Below are positions 43,195 to 53,142 of a stretch of DNA of 57,072 nt, piece after piece. A program made the translations under genes and the position numbers. The stretch's first letter is position 1. Every line of letters begins with the position of its first letter. Origin of the DNA: Acidobacteriota bacterium. Its GTDB lineage: Bacteria; Actinomycetota; Acidimicrobiia; Spongiisociales; ZC4RG35. The DNA lies in NCBI GenBank assembly GCA_022573225.1, contig JACZUI010000006.1:1-57072 (forward strand), written 5' to 3'. A model generated the notes under the pieces. It had not been told where the DNA came from. It saw only the letters and a list, made by a program, of their open reading frames with translations, and did not search any database.

Positions 43195-43869
43195 TTACGC
43201 GGTCTTCAGGTCCGGCAGCATCCGGTTGAGGGCGTCGAGGACAGCCCGAACCACGGCGCGGGACTCATCCTCCTCGACATAGGCACACCCGATCAGCATT
43301 CGCTCGGTGGCCTCGGTGACCAGAACGACCTGAGCGATGGCGACCTGGCGACTCCCCAGAACGGGCACATCCATCGAGCTGATGGCCAAGGCCGCATCGC
43401 GATGTATCGCCTGGCGAACCGCCTCCAATGTCGCTTCGGCGATCTGACGTCCCCTCATCGCCGAAGCAGCTGCACCAGTGGCCGTGCCGCTGAAGACCTC
43501 GCCGCTCCATCGAAGCCTCACCGTCACCTCGGCTCGTGACCCGTCAAGGGTTTCGGCGACATCGACGAGCGCGGGACGAAAACCGCTGGCGAGGTCGGAA
43601 TCGGCCAACTGGACGATCGACACCACTCTCCGGTCGATCTCGGTGCCAAAAAGGGCCTGACTCAACGACTGGACATCCCGGACCAACTGCTTGGGCGCTT
43701 TGTTGCGACGGGCCAAAACGTGGATCTCTTCGATCCGGCCGTTCTCCGCCACCACCCGGGCCGCCTCGACGCCTTCGATGCGCCCGATTTTCTCCTGGAA
43801 TGCCACTGCGTCCATCTCACCGACCAGCGTAACCTTGGAGACACGGTCGGGTCGGGACCGTTTCGGCAT
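43195..43869 (-). CDS. Conserved protein of unknown function
   Basis: A 224-residue soluble protein. The N-terminal part, FQEKIGRIEGVEAARVVAENGRIEEIHVLARRNKAPKQLVRDVQSLSQALFGTEIDRRVVSIVQL, resembles a segment I recall from uncharacterised proteins of actinobacteria and thermophilic clostridia, with an ACT-like or BON-like beta-alpha-beta pattern. The second half (RAEVTVRLRWSGEVFSGTATGAAASAMRGRQIAEATLEAVRQAI) looks like a dsRBD- or dimerisation-like domain. No catalytic motif. Its 5' end faces the HD-GYP gene across a 429-bp region. Confidence 0.75.
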   Translation of the reverse strand: MPKRSRPDRVSKVTLVGEMDAVAFQEKIGRIEGVEAARVVAENGRIEEIHVLARRNKAPKQLVRDVQSLSQALFGTEIDRRVVSIVQLADSDLASGFRPALVDVAETLDGSRAEVTVRLRWSGEVFSGTATGAAASAMRGRQIAEATLEAVRQAIHRDAALAISSMDVPVLGSRQVAIAQVVLVTEATERMLIGCAYVEEDESRAVVRAVLDALNRMLPDLKTA

Positions 43870-44298
43870 ATTTCTTCTTGTCTGAGTGGGCCGGAGCCTT
43901 TAGATTACGCCTGGCTGGAGCTATCCATCTAATGGGAGCCGTGGGGCATGTGAGGTCTTTGACCCGCCTGCCTCGGCCCGTGGCGGGCGAAGTCAGGGGC
44001 CTTCTTGACATGTGAAGGTTCCCGGTATTTGCCGGGGAAAGGGTGAGTCCGGCGTCAGAAGTCGGCCTTGTGAAATTGAACGCACATCTACCCAGCGGAG
44101 CGGAAAGTCATCGTCGGTACACAATTCCGGCGAAATAAGACATCCAAGGTGAGCGTCTAACTCATGCAGGCCCGTATCAACGGAATCCGATTTGCAACCG
44201 CGCACCGAAGGAACTCGATGCGCCGAGGCGTAAGGATCGGCTGATGAAAGACGCCGGCTCACCGGACTGATCGGGCAACATGTCTCCTGGGCTCCCCT
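43870..44298. other. 429-bp intergenic region with several hairpins
   Basis: No convincing ORF on either strand; the minus-strand frame 43993-44526 is a shadow running into the HD-GYP gene. Three structures can be read. First, a 90-nt element closed by GGGAGCC (43934-43940) with GGTTCCC (44017-44023, one G-U pair), containing CCCGCC/GGCGGG (43963-43968 with 43982-43987). Second, CCCGG-TATTTG-CCGGG (44021-44036), which shares three bases with the closing stem and so competes with it. Third, GCGCA/TGCGC (44200-44223). This could be a structured leader or a small RNA, but it fits no riboswitch class or known RNA that I recognise. Confidence 0.5.
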
Positions 44299-45693
44299 AT
44301 GGAATGGAAACAGAGAAGATCGTTGCTGGGACGGTATGACCGTCTCCAGCCGATGGCGCAGCGCAAGTTCAAGATTGCTGCGTCCTATTCCGCTGTGGGA
44401 ATCGCGGCGCTGGTGGTCAGCTTCCTGGTGGCTGATCCTCCCAACTGGCTGATCTGGCTTCCCTTCACCGGTCTGTTCGTCCTGCTCGAGTTCTTCGCAG
44501 TCGAGGTCAACGACCGGATGATGCAATCGTCATCGGTGATGGTGGTGATGACCGCCGGGGTGATCTTCGCCATCCAGCCCGGTTCGGATGCCATGTTTGG
44601 AATGGCCCTGATGGGTGCGACCGCGCTGATTACTCCTCAGGACATCAAGGAGAGGAGATGGTTCCAGCCGGTGGCCAACTTTGGCCAGATCGTTGTAGCC
44701 GGCGCCGTCGCCGGTTTCATCCTCGATGCCAACCTGGGTCATCTCCAGGGAGCCTCCACCGAGTCGCTGGTGCGGGTGGCCGTAGCCACCGCGTTGGCTT
44801 CACTCGCCTACGCAACGATCCAGAACATCATGGTTCGGCACGCAGTCAAAAAGGTATTTGGCCGGGACAATCTGGAGCCCTGGTCCCAAATGCATGTTCT
44901 GTTCACCTCGGAGGTGTCCATGGGGCTGCTGGGCGGGCTGATCGGGGCGGCCTATCTGATCGCCGACCGACCCGCCATGCTGGTGCTGATCGTTGCTGTG
45001 TACGGGATCGGTCATATGTCCCTCTATGCGTTCTCCCAGCTCCGCGATGCACATCTCGGCTCGATCCGTGGCTTCGTCAAGACGCTCGAAGCCAAGGACA
45101 TGTACACCCGGGGCCACACCGAACGGGTCGCATTCTTCGCCCAGATGATCGGCGAGCAGCTCGGGTTCACCGGCACCCAGCTGGAGACTGTTCGCTGGGC
45201 CGCTCTGATCCACGACCTGGGAAAGCTGGCCGTCCCCACCGAGTTGATCCGGAAACGGGGGCGCCTCGACGATGAAGAGTACGACCTGATGAAGAGACAC
45301 GCCCATCTCGTCGAGGAAATCCTCGCCGAGGTCGATTTTCTCCAGCCAATGGTGGAGATCGCCTCAGGCCACCACAGCAATTACGACGGATCCGGCTACG
45401 GAGGATCGGGTCACCGCGAGGGGCGGACTCCGAGCCTGGAGGCATCGATCGTTGCGGTCGCCGATTCGTTTGACGCGATGACGTCTGCCCGGTCGTATCG
45501 GATGGCCCTGTCCCAGCAGTATGCAATCGGAGAGTTGCGTCGACACTCCGGCGGCCAGTTCCATCCCGATGTCGTCGATGCGTTCGAGAAAGCGTTGGAG
45601 AAGACTGGCCGCCGTTGGGGTGCCCCCCATGTGAACGACGAGGAGATGGCCCGTCGCCTTGCCGAGGAGCCGGAGCTGACACTCCGTGGCTGA
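44299..45693 (+). CDS. Membrane HD-GYP-type phosphodiesterase, GYG variant
   Basis: A 464-residue protein: six or seven TM helices (about 27-245) as sensor, then an HD-GYP domain. Metal ligands appear intact: H273 region RGHTERVAFF, HD at 305-306 (ALIHDLGKLAVP), HH at 358-359 and YDGSGY at 362-367. HD-GYP enzymes break down cyclic di-GMP; the third residue of the name motif, normally Pro (GYP), is Gly here (GYG). The ATG lacks a ribosome site, and M19 is another possible start. The stop is overlapped by the next gene. Confidence 0.88.
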   Translation: MEWKQRRSLLGRYDRLQPMAQRKFKIAASYSAVGIAALVVSFLVADPPNWLIWLPFTGLFVLLEFFAVEVNDRMMQSSSVMVVMTAGVIFAIQPGSDAMFGMALMGATALITPQDIKERRWFQPVANFGQIVVAGAVAGFILDANLGHLQGASTESLVRVAVATALASLAYATIQNIMVRHAVKKVFGRDNLEPWSQMHVLFTSEVSMGLLGGLIGAAYLIADRPAMLVLIVAVYGIGHMSLYAFSQLRDAHLGSIRGFVKTLEAKDMYTRGHTERVAFFAQMIGEQLGFTGTQLETVRWAALIHDLGKLAVPTELIRKRGRLDDEEYDLMKRHAHLVEEILAEVDFLQPMVEIASGHHSNYDGSGYGGSGHREGRTPSLEASIVAVADSFDAMTSARSYRMALSQQYAIGELRRHSGGQFHPDVVDAFEKALEKTGRRWGAPHVNDEEMARRLAEEPELTLRG

Positions 45694-46930
45694 CTGGAGC
45701 AAGAGCACGATCGCCACGGCCTCCTGGGCGTTCCCGATTGTGGCGGGAATGGCTGGTCTCTACGCAGCCACCAGAGCCACCACCGACCCATTCGAGGTTG
45801 TGATCGCAATCGCCTTCTTGGTGTTGGCGTCGCTGGTTGGGGTGGCAACGTCCAATTCGGGCAACCGCTTCACCATGGGGCTGGCAGTTGCGGCCGCGAT
45901 TCCCTTCGTCCTCACCCGCGGCACCGGCGTCGATCTCGCAGGTTCGGTGGCGACATACGGGGTCGGTCTGGCGATTATCTGGGCTCTCAGGTACTCAAGA
46001 GGCGAGAGCCACAGCGAACTTCTTCCCACTCTGATCCGTCGTTTTGCCGGCTATGTGGTCTATGCCGTGGTCTATTCGGCCATGCGCGTCGGTTTTCTTG
46101 CCGACCTGTCCGGTGGTTGGGAGGATCTCCTTCCGTTCAGTGTGGCCCTGGTCGCTTGGATCACGGTAGAGGTGACCTTGCGGGCCCTGCTGGTCCTCGG
46201 GCCGAGGGAGTTGTCACGCAGCTATCTAGCGCGGGCATTGCTCCATGATCTCAATGTGTTCCTCGGCCTGGCACTCACGGGGGCAATGTTCGGAGAGCTC
46301 TTCCCGGAGCTTGGTTGGTGGGCGCTCCCGATCGCATTGCTTCCCTACATGTTTGCCCACACGGCCTTCAAACGGTTCCAGGAGACCAAGGTCACCTACA
46401 AACAGACGATCCGGGCGTTGGCCCGCATTCCGGAGGTGTCCGGCCTTGGTATCGACGGGCATGCCGATCGAACCACGGAGCTGGCCTCATCGGTCTCCAA
46501 AGAGATGGGCCTCGGCCCGGCCCTTGTCGAGGATGTGGAATACGCGGCGTTGATGCATGACATCGGCAGGGTGAGCCTCAACGAGCCACAGGTAATCCGG
46601 ATGGGCTATACCGACGATGACATTGCAAGGTGGAGCGCCGAGATCATCGCCGAGTCCCCGAACCTAGACCGGGTTGCGACTCATGTGCTCCATCAGTACG
46701 AGCCGTTCCGCAAGCCGGGCGAGCAGACCGACCCCGAGGTCTCCATTGTGTCTCGCATCATCAAAGTGGCCGCCGCATACGACTGGCAGGTGCACGACAA
46801 GGGCCTCTCGCCGCTCCAGGCTTTGGAGATTCTCCACGCCGGAGCCGCTTATGAGTACGACCCGGAGGTAGTCGCCTCTGTCCACCGGCTACTTGAAACC
46901 CGCGGCGTCCTCACGCCGGTCAGGACCTGA
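45686..46930 (+). CDS. Membrane HD-domain protein, degenerate HD-GYP paralogue
   Basis: A 414-residue protein with a similar plan: about six TM helices (to about 230), then an HD domain. It keeps GHADRTTELA, ALMHDIGRVSLNEP (HD at 291-292) and the later YDWQVHDKG. The HH-xxxx-DGxGYP segment is replaced by LHQYEPFRKPGEQ, so it lacks the GYP motif and probably several metal ligands. It could be a signal-binding or regulatory partner of the preceding enzyme. Start is GTG, overlapping the first gene by eight bases, so the two proteins are made together. Confidence 0.85.
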   Translation: MADWSKSTIATASWAFPIVAGMAGLYAATRATTDPFEVVIAIAFLVLASLVGVATSNSGNRFTMGLAVAAAIPFVLTRGTGVDLAGSVATYGVGLAIIWALRYSRGESHSELLPTLIRRFAGYVVYAVVYSAMRVGFLADLSGGWEDLLPFSVALVAWITVEVTLRALLVLGPRELSRSYLARALLHDLNVFLGLALTGAMFGELFPELGWWALPIALLPYMFAHTAFKRFQETKVTYKQTIRALARIPEVSGLGIDGHADRTTELASSVSKEMGLGPALVEDVEYAALMHDIGRVSLNEPQVIRMGYTDDDIARWSAEIIAESPNLDRVATHVLHQYEPFRKPGEQTDPEVSIVSRIIKVAAAYDWQVHDKGLSPLQALEILHAGAAYEYDPEVVASVHRLLETRGVLTPVRT

Positions 46931-46944
46931 ACCCACCGACGGGA

Positions 46945-47535
46945 TCAACGCTCGGCTGCTGAGCCCGGTTGGGCGGACGCACCTTTCCTGAACCAACGGC
47001 GGGGGCGGCGTAGCTCGTGTTCGAGGAAACGCCCTAGACCCACGGCGAAGAACACATCCCCAAGGCTGATCACCTGGCCAACCGTCGCCACTCGGAGCGG
47101 GATCACATCGGCAAAAAAGGTCAGACGGGAAGTCTTGTCGAGCGGGATGTACTCGAAGGAGTTGGAAAGATCGGGGCTGCTTACGGTGAAGCCGCTGGCC
47201 ACCTCCGCAGCCTCGGCAAGCACCGGCATTCCCCCGTTGATGGCTATCACGGTGAGATTCATCAGTATGCCGATACCGACAAGCCACATTCCGGTTCGGC
47301 GACGGTTGAGGATGACCATCAGCATCAGCAGCCCGAACGAGACCAGGATCATGGCTATGCCCACCGACTTCGACCAGTCGGCGTCGGGCAGAAAGCCGGG
47401 AGCAACCTGAAGGGCCAATGAGATAATGAGCAGCCACCAGGCGCGCAGCCGAATGTCCCCGAGATTGGTCAGGCGGCCGCCACGAAGGAGAGCGACAGCG
47501 AGAGAAATGAAGAGGACGAGAGCAAGCCATAGCAT
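46945..47535 (-). CDS. DUF5317 integral membrane protein
   Basis: A 196-residue protein with five or six TM helices. Family blocks are AINGGMPVLAEAA, FEYIPLDKTSRLTFFADVIPL and VISLGDVFFAVGLGRFLEHEL, the typical DUF5317 pattern of actinobacteria and thermophiles. Function is unknown. I recall the family occurring near HD-GYP genes in other genomes, as here, which suggests but does not show a link. It converges on the HD gene with 14 bases between stops. Confidence 0.85.
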   Translation of the reverse strand: MLWLALVLFISLAVALLRGGRLTNLGDIRLRAWWLLIISLALQVAPGFLPDADWSKSVGIAMILVSFGLLMLMVILNRRRTGMWLVGIGILMNLTVIAINGGMPVLAEAAEVASGFTVSSPDLSNSFEYIPLDKTSRLTFFADVIPLRVATVGQVISLGDVFFAVGLGRFLEHELRRPRRWFRKGASAQPGSAAER

Positions 47536-47584
47536 GGGGTCGAGACGGTAATAGGCCCCGATAGTTGGGCGGAAGGTGGAGAAA

Positions 47585-48349
47585 ATGGTCGACTACGAGA
47601 CTTCGCCCGGAAGGGCGACCATCACGATAAACGACCCGGAACGGCGCAATCCCCTTTCGGTGGAAACGATGTCTGAGCTTGTCGGGGCCACCGCACGGGC
47701 AGTGGCCGACTCCGATGTCGGAGTCATCGTCTATACCGGTTCGGGCGATCAGGCTTTCAGCGCCGGAGGCGACCTCTCGGGTTCGTTCGTGGATGATGCG
47801 ATGGGCCTCCACCATGCGCGTGGGGCATTTGCCGACCTCTTCCGCCTCATGTGGCGTGGTGGCAAGCCCACGGTGGCGCGGGTCAACGGTCATGCCCTGG
47901 CCGGAGGCTTCGGCCTCGCGGTTGCCTGCGACATAACGATCTGTGTCGAAGACGCCAAGCTGGGAGCCACGGAATCGAGAGTCGGGCTATGGCCCATGAT
48001 GATCTCCGCGGTCTTGATCCGGACCATGCCCCGTAAGGCAGCGCTGGAGTTGATGCTCACCGGGAGGATCATCCAGCCCGAGGAGGCACTCCGTTTGGGC
48101 GCCGTGTCGCGGGTGGTGAGCCGGAGCGAGCTGGACGCGGTGGTCGACGAAACAGTTGATTCACTTCTTCGGGCTAGCCCCTCGTCGACGATGATCGGCA
48201 GAGACTCGTTCTACGGAATGGCAGAGGTCGATGTGGACACTGCGCTTGACCGTCTCCAACTCGGTCTCACCGAGATCGCCATGTCCGAAGATGCTGCCGA
48301 GGGAGTGAGGGCTTTCTTGGACAAGCGCGAGCCCACATGGACTTCCTGA
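47585..48349 (+). CDS. Enoyl-CoA hydratase/isomerase family protein
   Basis: A 254-residue crotonase-fold protein: RATITINDPERRNPLSVETM, the oxyanion-hole segments FSAGGDLS and RVNGHALAGGFGLAVACDITIC, and ESRVGLWPMM. The usual catalytic glutamates (positions equivalent to Glu144/164 of rat enzyme) are not clearly present: the second region reads ATESRVGLWPM, with one Glu. So it may be an isomerase or have another activity. An upstream GTG (47576) is in frame; I use the ATG. Confidence 0.88.
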   Translation: MVDYETSPGRATITINDPERRNPLSVETMSELVGATARAVADSDVGVIVYTGSGDQAFSAGGDLSGSFVDDAMGLHHARGAFADLFRLMWRGGKPTVARVNGHALAGGFGLAVACDITICVEDAKLGATESRVGLWPMMISAVLIRTMPRKAALELMLTGRIIQPEEALRLGAVSRVVSRSELDAVVDETVDSLLRASPSSTMIGRDSFYGMAEVDVDTALDRLQLGLTEIAMSEDAAEGVRAFLDKREPTWTS

Positions 48350-48404
48350 TCGCCTCGTGCGTGGATATCTCCTGATAGCGAAGCGGACGATTTAGCCTTT
48401 CGAA

Positions 48405-49094
48405 ATGCGGCGCAATCTCCAGATCGTCGGTTGGACGCTCATTTGGGGCGGTCTGTTCGTCTTCAGCGTTCTCGGATGGCAGCTGTTCGGCACCGATGTG
48501 ATCAACGCTCGGGTCCAGGCCGCGGCCGAGACCGAGTTGATACAGATCCTCGAGGATACGAGGACCGAACTCCCCGAAGTCGAGGAGATCGTCCCGGAAT
48601 CAACCCCTGATAGCACCGACCAACCCCCAGCTGTCGAGTATCACCCTGAGGACATACCCGCGAGCGGCACCGAGTTCGCGTTCCTAACAGTTCCGAAACT
48701 AGGCCTGGAAGTGGTGATGTTCGAGGGAGTGGACCGTGAGACTCTTACCCAGGGCCCGGGACACATGCCGGGGACCCCGCTTCCCGGCCAACCCGGCAAC
48801 GCCGTCATTTCCGGCCACAGAACAACCTACGGAAGGCCTTTCTTCGATTTCGACCTTCTCGAGCCGGGCGACCTGATCGAAGTGGAAACGGCCATTGGCT
48901 TGCACACATACGTGGTTCGTTCCAGCATTATCGTTGAGCCGACCGACGTATGGGTCACCGACGACAAGGAAGGGGCCTGGTTGACTCTGACGACCTGCAA
49001 TCCCAAGTTCTCCGCCCGGCAGCGGCTCATCATCAACGCGGAGCTGGTGAGTGGTCCAAACCTCCGCTACGTGAATTTCCTCAGCCGGCTGTAG
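48405..49094 (+). CDS. Class E-type sortase
   Basis: A 229-residue transpeptidase anchored by one N-terminal TM helix (about 8-28), with an acidic Pro-rich linker. The catalytic residues are His138 in GNAVISGHRTTYGRPFFDFDLLEPGD, Cys198 in WLTLTTCNPKFSARQRLI and Arg207. The TLTTC-P pattern matches class E (SrtE-like) enzymes of high-GC actinobacteria, which attach surface proteins carrying LAxTG-type signals. No substrate protein with such a signal is adjacent. The 3' end overlaps the convergent thioredoxin gene by 14 bases. Confidence 0.93.
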   Translation: MRRNLQIVGWTLIWGGLFVFSVLGWQLFGTDVINARVQAAAETELIQILEDTRTELPEVEEIVPESTPDSTDQPPAVEYHPEDIPASGTEFAFLTVPKLGLEVVMFEGVDRETLTQGPGHMPGTPLPGQPGNAVISGHRTTYGRPFFDFDLLEPGDLIEVETAIGLHTYVVRSSIIVEPTDVWVTDDKEGAWLTLTTCNPKFSARQRLIINAELVSGPNLRYVNFLSRL

Positions 49095-49641
49095 CCGCAA
49101 AGACGGAGTCGAGGGACTCTCCGGTGACCGTGCCATTGATCAGCTCGATCACCTTTCCGTTCTCATCGAGGATGTACGTGGCAGGAAGACCGATACTGGG
49201 GTAGGAAGACCTGAACTCCGAGTCTCCGATTCCCAGGTCGTATGAGGGCTCCAGCTCGTCGGCGAGGTCGCGTGCGTCTGCCTCCACGTCCTCAACCGCC
49301 ATGCCGAGGACGTAGACATCGGTGTTGTCAACCGCCCAACGCGAGATCTCGGGGATCTCGGCTCGGCAAGGCGCACACCATGATGCCCAGAGGTTGAGGA
49401 CGATGGGCCTCCCGTCGCCTGACAGATGGTCCGAAAGACTGAACTGCGAACCGTCAAAGAGAGTGACCGAGAAATCGGGGGCCGGGCGCCCTTCCACCGC
49501 CACCGCGACATCCTGTCCTCGAAAGACCAATGTCATCAGTAGCCCGACGACAACCACGGCGATGAAGACTCCGGTCAGCAGCCCGCTTGCCCTGGGGAGT
49601 GGGTCAGGCCGCTCGTCAGGCTGAGGCCATTTTCCTGAGGA
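49081..49641 (-). CDS. TlpA/ResA-like membrane-anchored thioredoxin
   Basis: A 186-residue protein: one TM helix (about 22-41, [21 protein letters not shown]), then an AhpC/TSA-like thioredoxin domain with the redox motif [18 protein letters not shown], and the cis-Pro region [15 protein letters not shown]. It would reduce disulfides outside the membrane, for example during cytochrome c maturation. The frame is open to 49755, but the extra part lies within acnA. I use the ATG at 49641, which overlaps the acnA 3' end by 26 bases. Confidence 0.9.
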   Translation of the reverse strand, partial: SSGKWPQPDERPDPLPRASGLLTGVFIAVVVVGLLMTLVFRGQDVAVAVEGRPAPDFSVTLFDGSQFSLSDHLSGDGRPIVLNLWASWCAPCRAEIPEISRWAVDNTDVYVLGMAVEDVEADARDLADELEPSYDLGIGDSEFRSSYPSIGLPATYILDENGKVIELINGTVTGESLDSVFAATAG

Positions 49642-52342
49642 CATAGTGCAGGATGCCACCGTTGCGGAGGTAGTCGACCTCAATGGGCGTATCGACCCGG
49701 GCAATCGTCTCGAACTCCACTTTGGAGCCATCATCCCGCGTCGCCGCAACGGCAATCGTCTGTCGGGGAACTAGAGCGTCGTCCACGCCGATATCGAAGG
49801 TCTCGGTCCCGTCGAGGCCGAGCGAGGCCGCGTCGGCCCCGCCGGCGAATTCGAGGGGAAGCACACCCATCATCACCAGGTTTGAGCGGTGAATCCGCTC
49901 GAAAGACTCGACTATGACCGCTTTGACTCCGAGCAGAAAGGCTCCTTTGGCGGCCCAGTCACGGGATGACCCCATCCCGTAGTCGGCCCCACCGAGGACG
50001 ACCAGCGGCACCCCTTCGCTCTGATAGTGCAGCGATGCTTCGTAAATCGATTTCACTTCACCATCGAGCAGGTCGGTGGTCCAGCCACCCTCGGTCCCAG
50101 GGGCCATCTCGTTGCGGACGCGGATGTTGGCGAAGGTTCCCCTGGTCATGACCCGGTCGTTGCCCCTGCGGGATCCGTAGGAGTTGAACATTGGGGGCTG
50201 GACGCCGTTTTCGATGAGATATCGGCCCGCCGGCGAGTCGATGGCGATAGTTCCGGCCGGGCTGATGTGATCGGTGGTGATGGAATCGCCCACCTTCACC
50301 AGGACTCGCGCTCCGCTGATCGGCTGGATCGGCTTGACCTCGGGCGTGAGATCTCTGAAGAACGGAGGCTCCTGGATGTACGTGGAGGATTCGCGCCAGT
50401 CGTAGAGGTCCGACTCGGGTGTCGAGATTGCTCGCCATTCGTCGGATCCGGAGAAGACATCCGAGTATTTCTCAATGAATTGAGACTGGGTGACGCTCTC
50501 AGCCACGATCTCGGCTACTTCGGTTTGCGTCGGCCAGATGTCCGCCAGATACACGTCCGTGCCGTCCCGGGAGACTCCTATCGGCTCGTTGATCGGATCC
50601 CAGTCGACAGTGCCGGCAATGGCGTAGGCGACGACGAGGGGTGGCGATGCGAGGTAGTTGGCTCGCGCGTCCGGCGAGATCCGACCTTCGAAGTTGCGAT
50701 TACCGGAGAGGACCGAAGCCGTGACCAGGTCATTCGCTTTGATTGCCTGCGAGACCTCCTCGGGAAGAGGTCCCGAGTTTCCGATGCAGGTAGTGCAGCC
50801 GTAGCCCACAACATGAAACCCCAAGCTTTCCAGGTCTTCGAGGAGATCGGACTTCTCGAGGTACTCGGTGACTACCTTCGAGCCCGGGGCCAGCGATGAT
50901 TTGACCCACGGCTGCCGTTCGAGCCCCAGCTTCCGGGCCTTCCGCGCGACCAGGCCCGCCGCCACCATGACGTCGGGATTCGACGTGTTGGTGCATGACG
51001 TGATTGCGGCAATCACCACATCGCCGTCCTGGAGATGAAAGCTCCTTCCGTCGTGTGTGACCTCGACATCACCATGCGCATCGAGGCTGTTGACGGTTTG
51101 GCCACCTTCGCTCACCCAGTCGGAGACCGTTCCGCCGCTGGCATGGCTCGCCTTGCCGAACTGATTGACGATGTCCTGTTCCCACTGACTCTTCATCCCG
51201 GCAAGGGCCACCCGATCCTGGGGCCGCGTTGGCCCGGCGAGCGAAGGGACCACTGTCGACATGTCCAGCTCGACCTCGGCCGAGTAGATGATTTCCCGGT
51301 CGTCCTCCCTCCACATGCCTTGGGTCCGGCAGTACTGCTCGACTGTGTCGATCAGCTTGTCCTCGCGCCCGGTGAGACGGAGATAGGTCAGCGTCTGTTC
51401 GTCAACCGGGAAGAAGCCAACCGTGGCCCCGTATTCGGGTGCCATGTTGGCGATAGTGGCTCGATTGGCGAGCGGCATCTCGGCCAGGCCGGGGCCATGG
51501 AACTCGACGAATTTGCCCACCACTCCGTGGGCGCGCAGGATTTCGGTGACCGTGAGGACAAGGTCGGTGGCGGTGGCGCCCTCCGGGAGATCCCCGGTGA
51601 GACGAAACCCGACCACCTCCGGCAGAAGCATGGAGATCGGCTGGCCGACCATGGCCGCCTCGGCCTCGATGCCACCGACGCCCCATCCCACCACGCCCAG
51701 GCCGTTGATCATTGTCGTGTGGCTATCGGTTCCGACCAGGCTGTCGGGATAGAGGAATTCTCCGTCGTCCCACACGACCTTCGCCAGGTATTCGAGGTTG
51801 ACCTGATGGACGATTCCGGTCGCCGGCGGGACCACGCGGAAGTTGGCGAAAGCAGACTGGCCCCATTTGAGAAACTCGTACCGCTCTTGGTTTCTCTCGA
51901 ACTCCTTGGTGGAGTTGATCACCAGTGCGTCCGGACGGGCGAAGGCGTCGACCTGGACCGAATGGTCGACTACCAGGTCGGCCGGGATCAGCGGGTTGAC
52001 CTTTTGGGCTGCACCCTCATCGCCGGTCATCCGGACGATCGCAGATCTCATCGCGGCGAGGTCGACGATGGAAGGCACACCGGTGAAATCCTGGAGGATC
52101 ACCCGGCCAGGGATAAACGGGATCTCCTGCTCGCCGACGTCGGTCGCGTCGTATGTGGCGATTCGACTGACGTCCTCCTCGGTGACGGTGGTGCCGTCGA
52201 GGTTCCTCAGAGCAGATTCGAGGAGGACCTTGATCGAGTAGGGCAGGTTCTCGGTGCCCTCGATGGCGTCGAGCCGGGCGATCTTCCGGCTTCCCAATGC
52301 GGTATCGATGGTGGCAGGAGACCCGAGCGAATCAGTGGTCAT
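49616..52342 (-). CDS. acnA: Aconitate hydratase A
   Basis: TCA-cycle [4Fe-4S] enzyme interconverting citrate and isocitrate, with possible RNA-binding regulation when the cluster is lost. The 908 residues match AcnA/IRP1-type enzymes. Cluster cysteines lie in [13 protein letters not shown] (about 450) and [14 protein letters not shown] (about 516-519). Other marks: [46 protein letters not shown], and [13 protein letters not shown] in the swivelling domain. The SufR-like regulator lies 70 bases upstream on the same strand. Confidence 0.97.
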   Translation of the reverse strand: MTTDSLGSPATIDTALGSRKIARLDAIEGTENLPYSIKVLLESALRNLDGTTVTEEDVSRIATYDATDVGEQEIPFIPGRVILQDFTGVPSIVDLAAMRSAIVRMTGDEGAAQKVNPLIPADLVVDHSVQVDAFARPDALVINSTKEFERNQERYEFLKWGQSAFANFRVVPPATGIVHQVNLEYLAKVVWDDGEFLYPDSLVGTDSHTTMINGLGVVGWGVGGIEAEAAMVGQPISMLLPEVVGFRLTGDLPEGATATDLVLTVTEILRAHGVVGKFVEFHGPGLAEMPLANRATIANMAPEYGATVGFFPVDEQTLTYLRLTGREDKLIDTVEQYCRTQGMWREDDREIIYSAEVELDMSTVVPSLAGPTRPQDRVALAGMKSQWEQDIVNQFGKASHASGGTVSDWVSEGGQTVNSLDAHGDVEVTHDGRSFHLQDGDVVIAAITSCTNTSNPDVMVAAGLVARKARKLGLERQPWVKSSLAPGSKVVTEYLEKSDLLEDLESLGFHVVGYGCTTCIGNSGPLPEEVSQAIKANDLVTASVLSGNRNFEGRISPDARANYLASPPLVVAYAIAGTVDWDPINEPIGVSRDGTDVYLADIWPTQTEVAEIVAESVTQSQFIEKYSDVFSGSDEWRAISTPESDLYDWRESSTYIQEPPFFRDLTPEVKPIQPISGARVLVKVGDSITTDHISPAGTIAIDSPAGRYLIENGVQPPMFNSYGSRRGNDRVMTRGTFANIRVRNEMAPGTEGGWTTDLLDGEVKSIYEASLHYQSEGVPLVVLGGADYGMGSSRDWAAKGAFLLGVKAVIVESFERIHRSNLVMMGVLPLEFAGGADAASLGLDGTETFDIGVDDALVPRQTIAVAATRDDGSKVEFETIARVDTPIEVDYLRNGGILHYVLRKMASA

Positions 52343-52412
52343 GTCGACCTTTCGGGTTGATGAATCTTGTGAGGTGAGGTTACCGGCAAAGCCACTTATG
52401 AGTGGGACGCCA

Positions 52413-53123
52413 CTAGCTGCCGCTGATTGTGACCGGTACCTCGGTTACGCACTCGTCTTCCAGCGAGGTGTGAGGGATGATCACCGGGTCGCACGGGAAG
52501 GAAAGCGCACCGAACATGCCGGCGACAATGCCTCGATCCAGCGAGCAAATCACCTCGGGGTGATTTATCGCTGCCTCTCCGAAGGGGCAGTGGGAAGTGA
52601 GAAGCCGCTGGCCGGCCACATCAGGGTCTATCGAAAACCCCAAACCCGTCATGGCCGAGGCGACGGCTTGGATAGCTCCGTCGTAGCCCGGCTCCTCGGG
52701 TCGGCCTATTTCCGCAGCAAGCTCCTCCCCGTATGCTCTCCCCACCTTCTCTGCAACCCCGGAGACGTCTTCCGGCGCCACTTCATCGAGCACCCTGATC
52801 AGCATCTCGACAAGCATCTCGAATCGACGAGGGGCAAAGTGGACCGATACTTCCTTGGCTGTCGCCTCATAGGTCTTTGCCGGTCGGCCCGCTCCGGGGC
52901 CACCGCGCCGAACCTGATCACTAACGGCCAGGTATTCGTCCTCGGTTAGAAGATCGAGGTGATGCCGGGCGACGTTGGGGTGGATCCCGAACAGCTTCGC
53001 AACATGGGACGTGGTAACCGGTTCGGGCGACTCACGAACGGCGACATAGATGGCCCGCCTCGTCGGGTCGCCCAGTGCGGACGTGAGATCGGAGATCCGG
53101 CGCTCGAGTGTCTCGGTGTCCAT
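52413..53123 (-). CDS. ArsR/DeoR-like winged-helix regulator with four cysteines, SufR-like
   Basis: A 236-residue regulator. A winged helix occupies about residues 12-90 ([40 protein letters not shown]), followed by a helical region and four C-terminal cysteines: Cys179 ([16 protein letters not shown]), Cys193, Cys211 and Cys225. The CPF...C arrangement resembles SufR-type repressors, which bind an Fe-S cluster and control suf genes. It is flanked by aconitase and mrp, both Fe-S related. Fe-S sensing is inferred; another ligand-binding role is possible. Confidence 0.8.
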   Translation of the reverse strand: MDTETLERRISDLTSALGDPTRRAIYVAVRESPEPVTTSHVAKLFGIHPNVARHHLDLLTEDEYLAVSDQVRRGGPGAGRPAKTYEATAKEVSVHFAPRRFEMLVEMLIRVLDEVAPEDVSGVAEKVGRAYGEELAAEIGRPEEPGYDGAIQAVASAMTGLGFSIDPDVAGQRLLTSHCPFGEAAINHPEVICSLDRGIVAGMFGALSFPCDPVIIPHTSLEDECVTEVPVTISGS

Positions 53124-53142
53124 GCTTGGTATCTACCTGTGA

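Noticed and set aside
43934-44023. tRNA or SRP RNA in the 90-nt closed element
   Set aside because: Closing stem has tRNA length, but there is no GTTC T-loop, anticodon arm or SRP tetraloop/GGAAG core.
43993-44526. 177-residue minus-strand frame in the HD-GYP leader
   Set aside because: More than a third overlaps the HD-GYP coding region antisense; composition is shadow-like and no ribosome site precedes it.
51035-52360. 441-residue plus-strand frame
   Set aside because: Antisense of acnA; low-quality composition and no motifs, while acnA is unmistakable.
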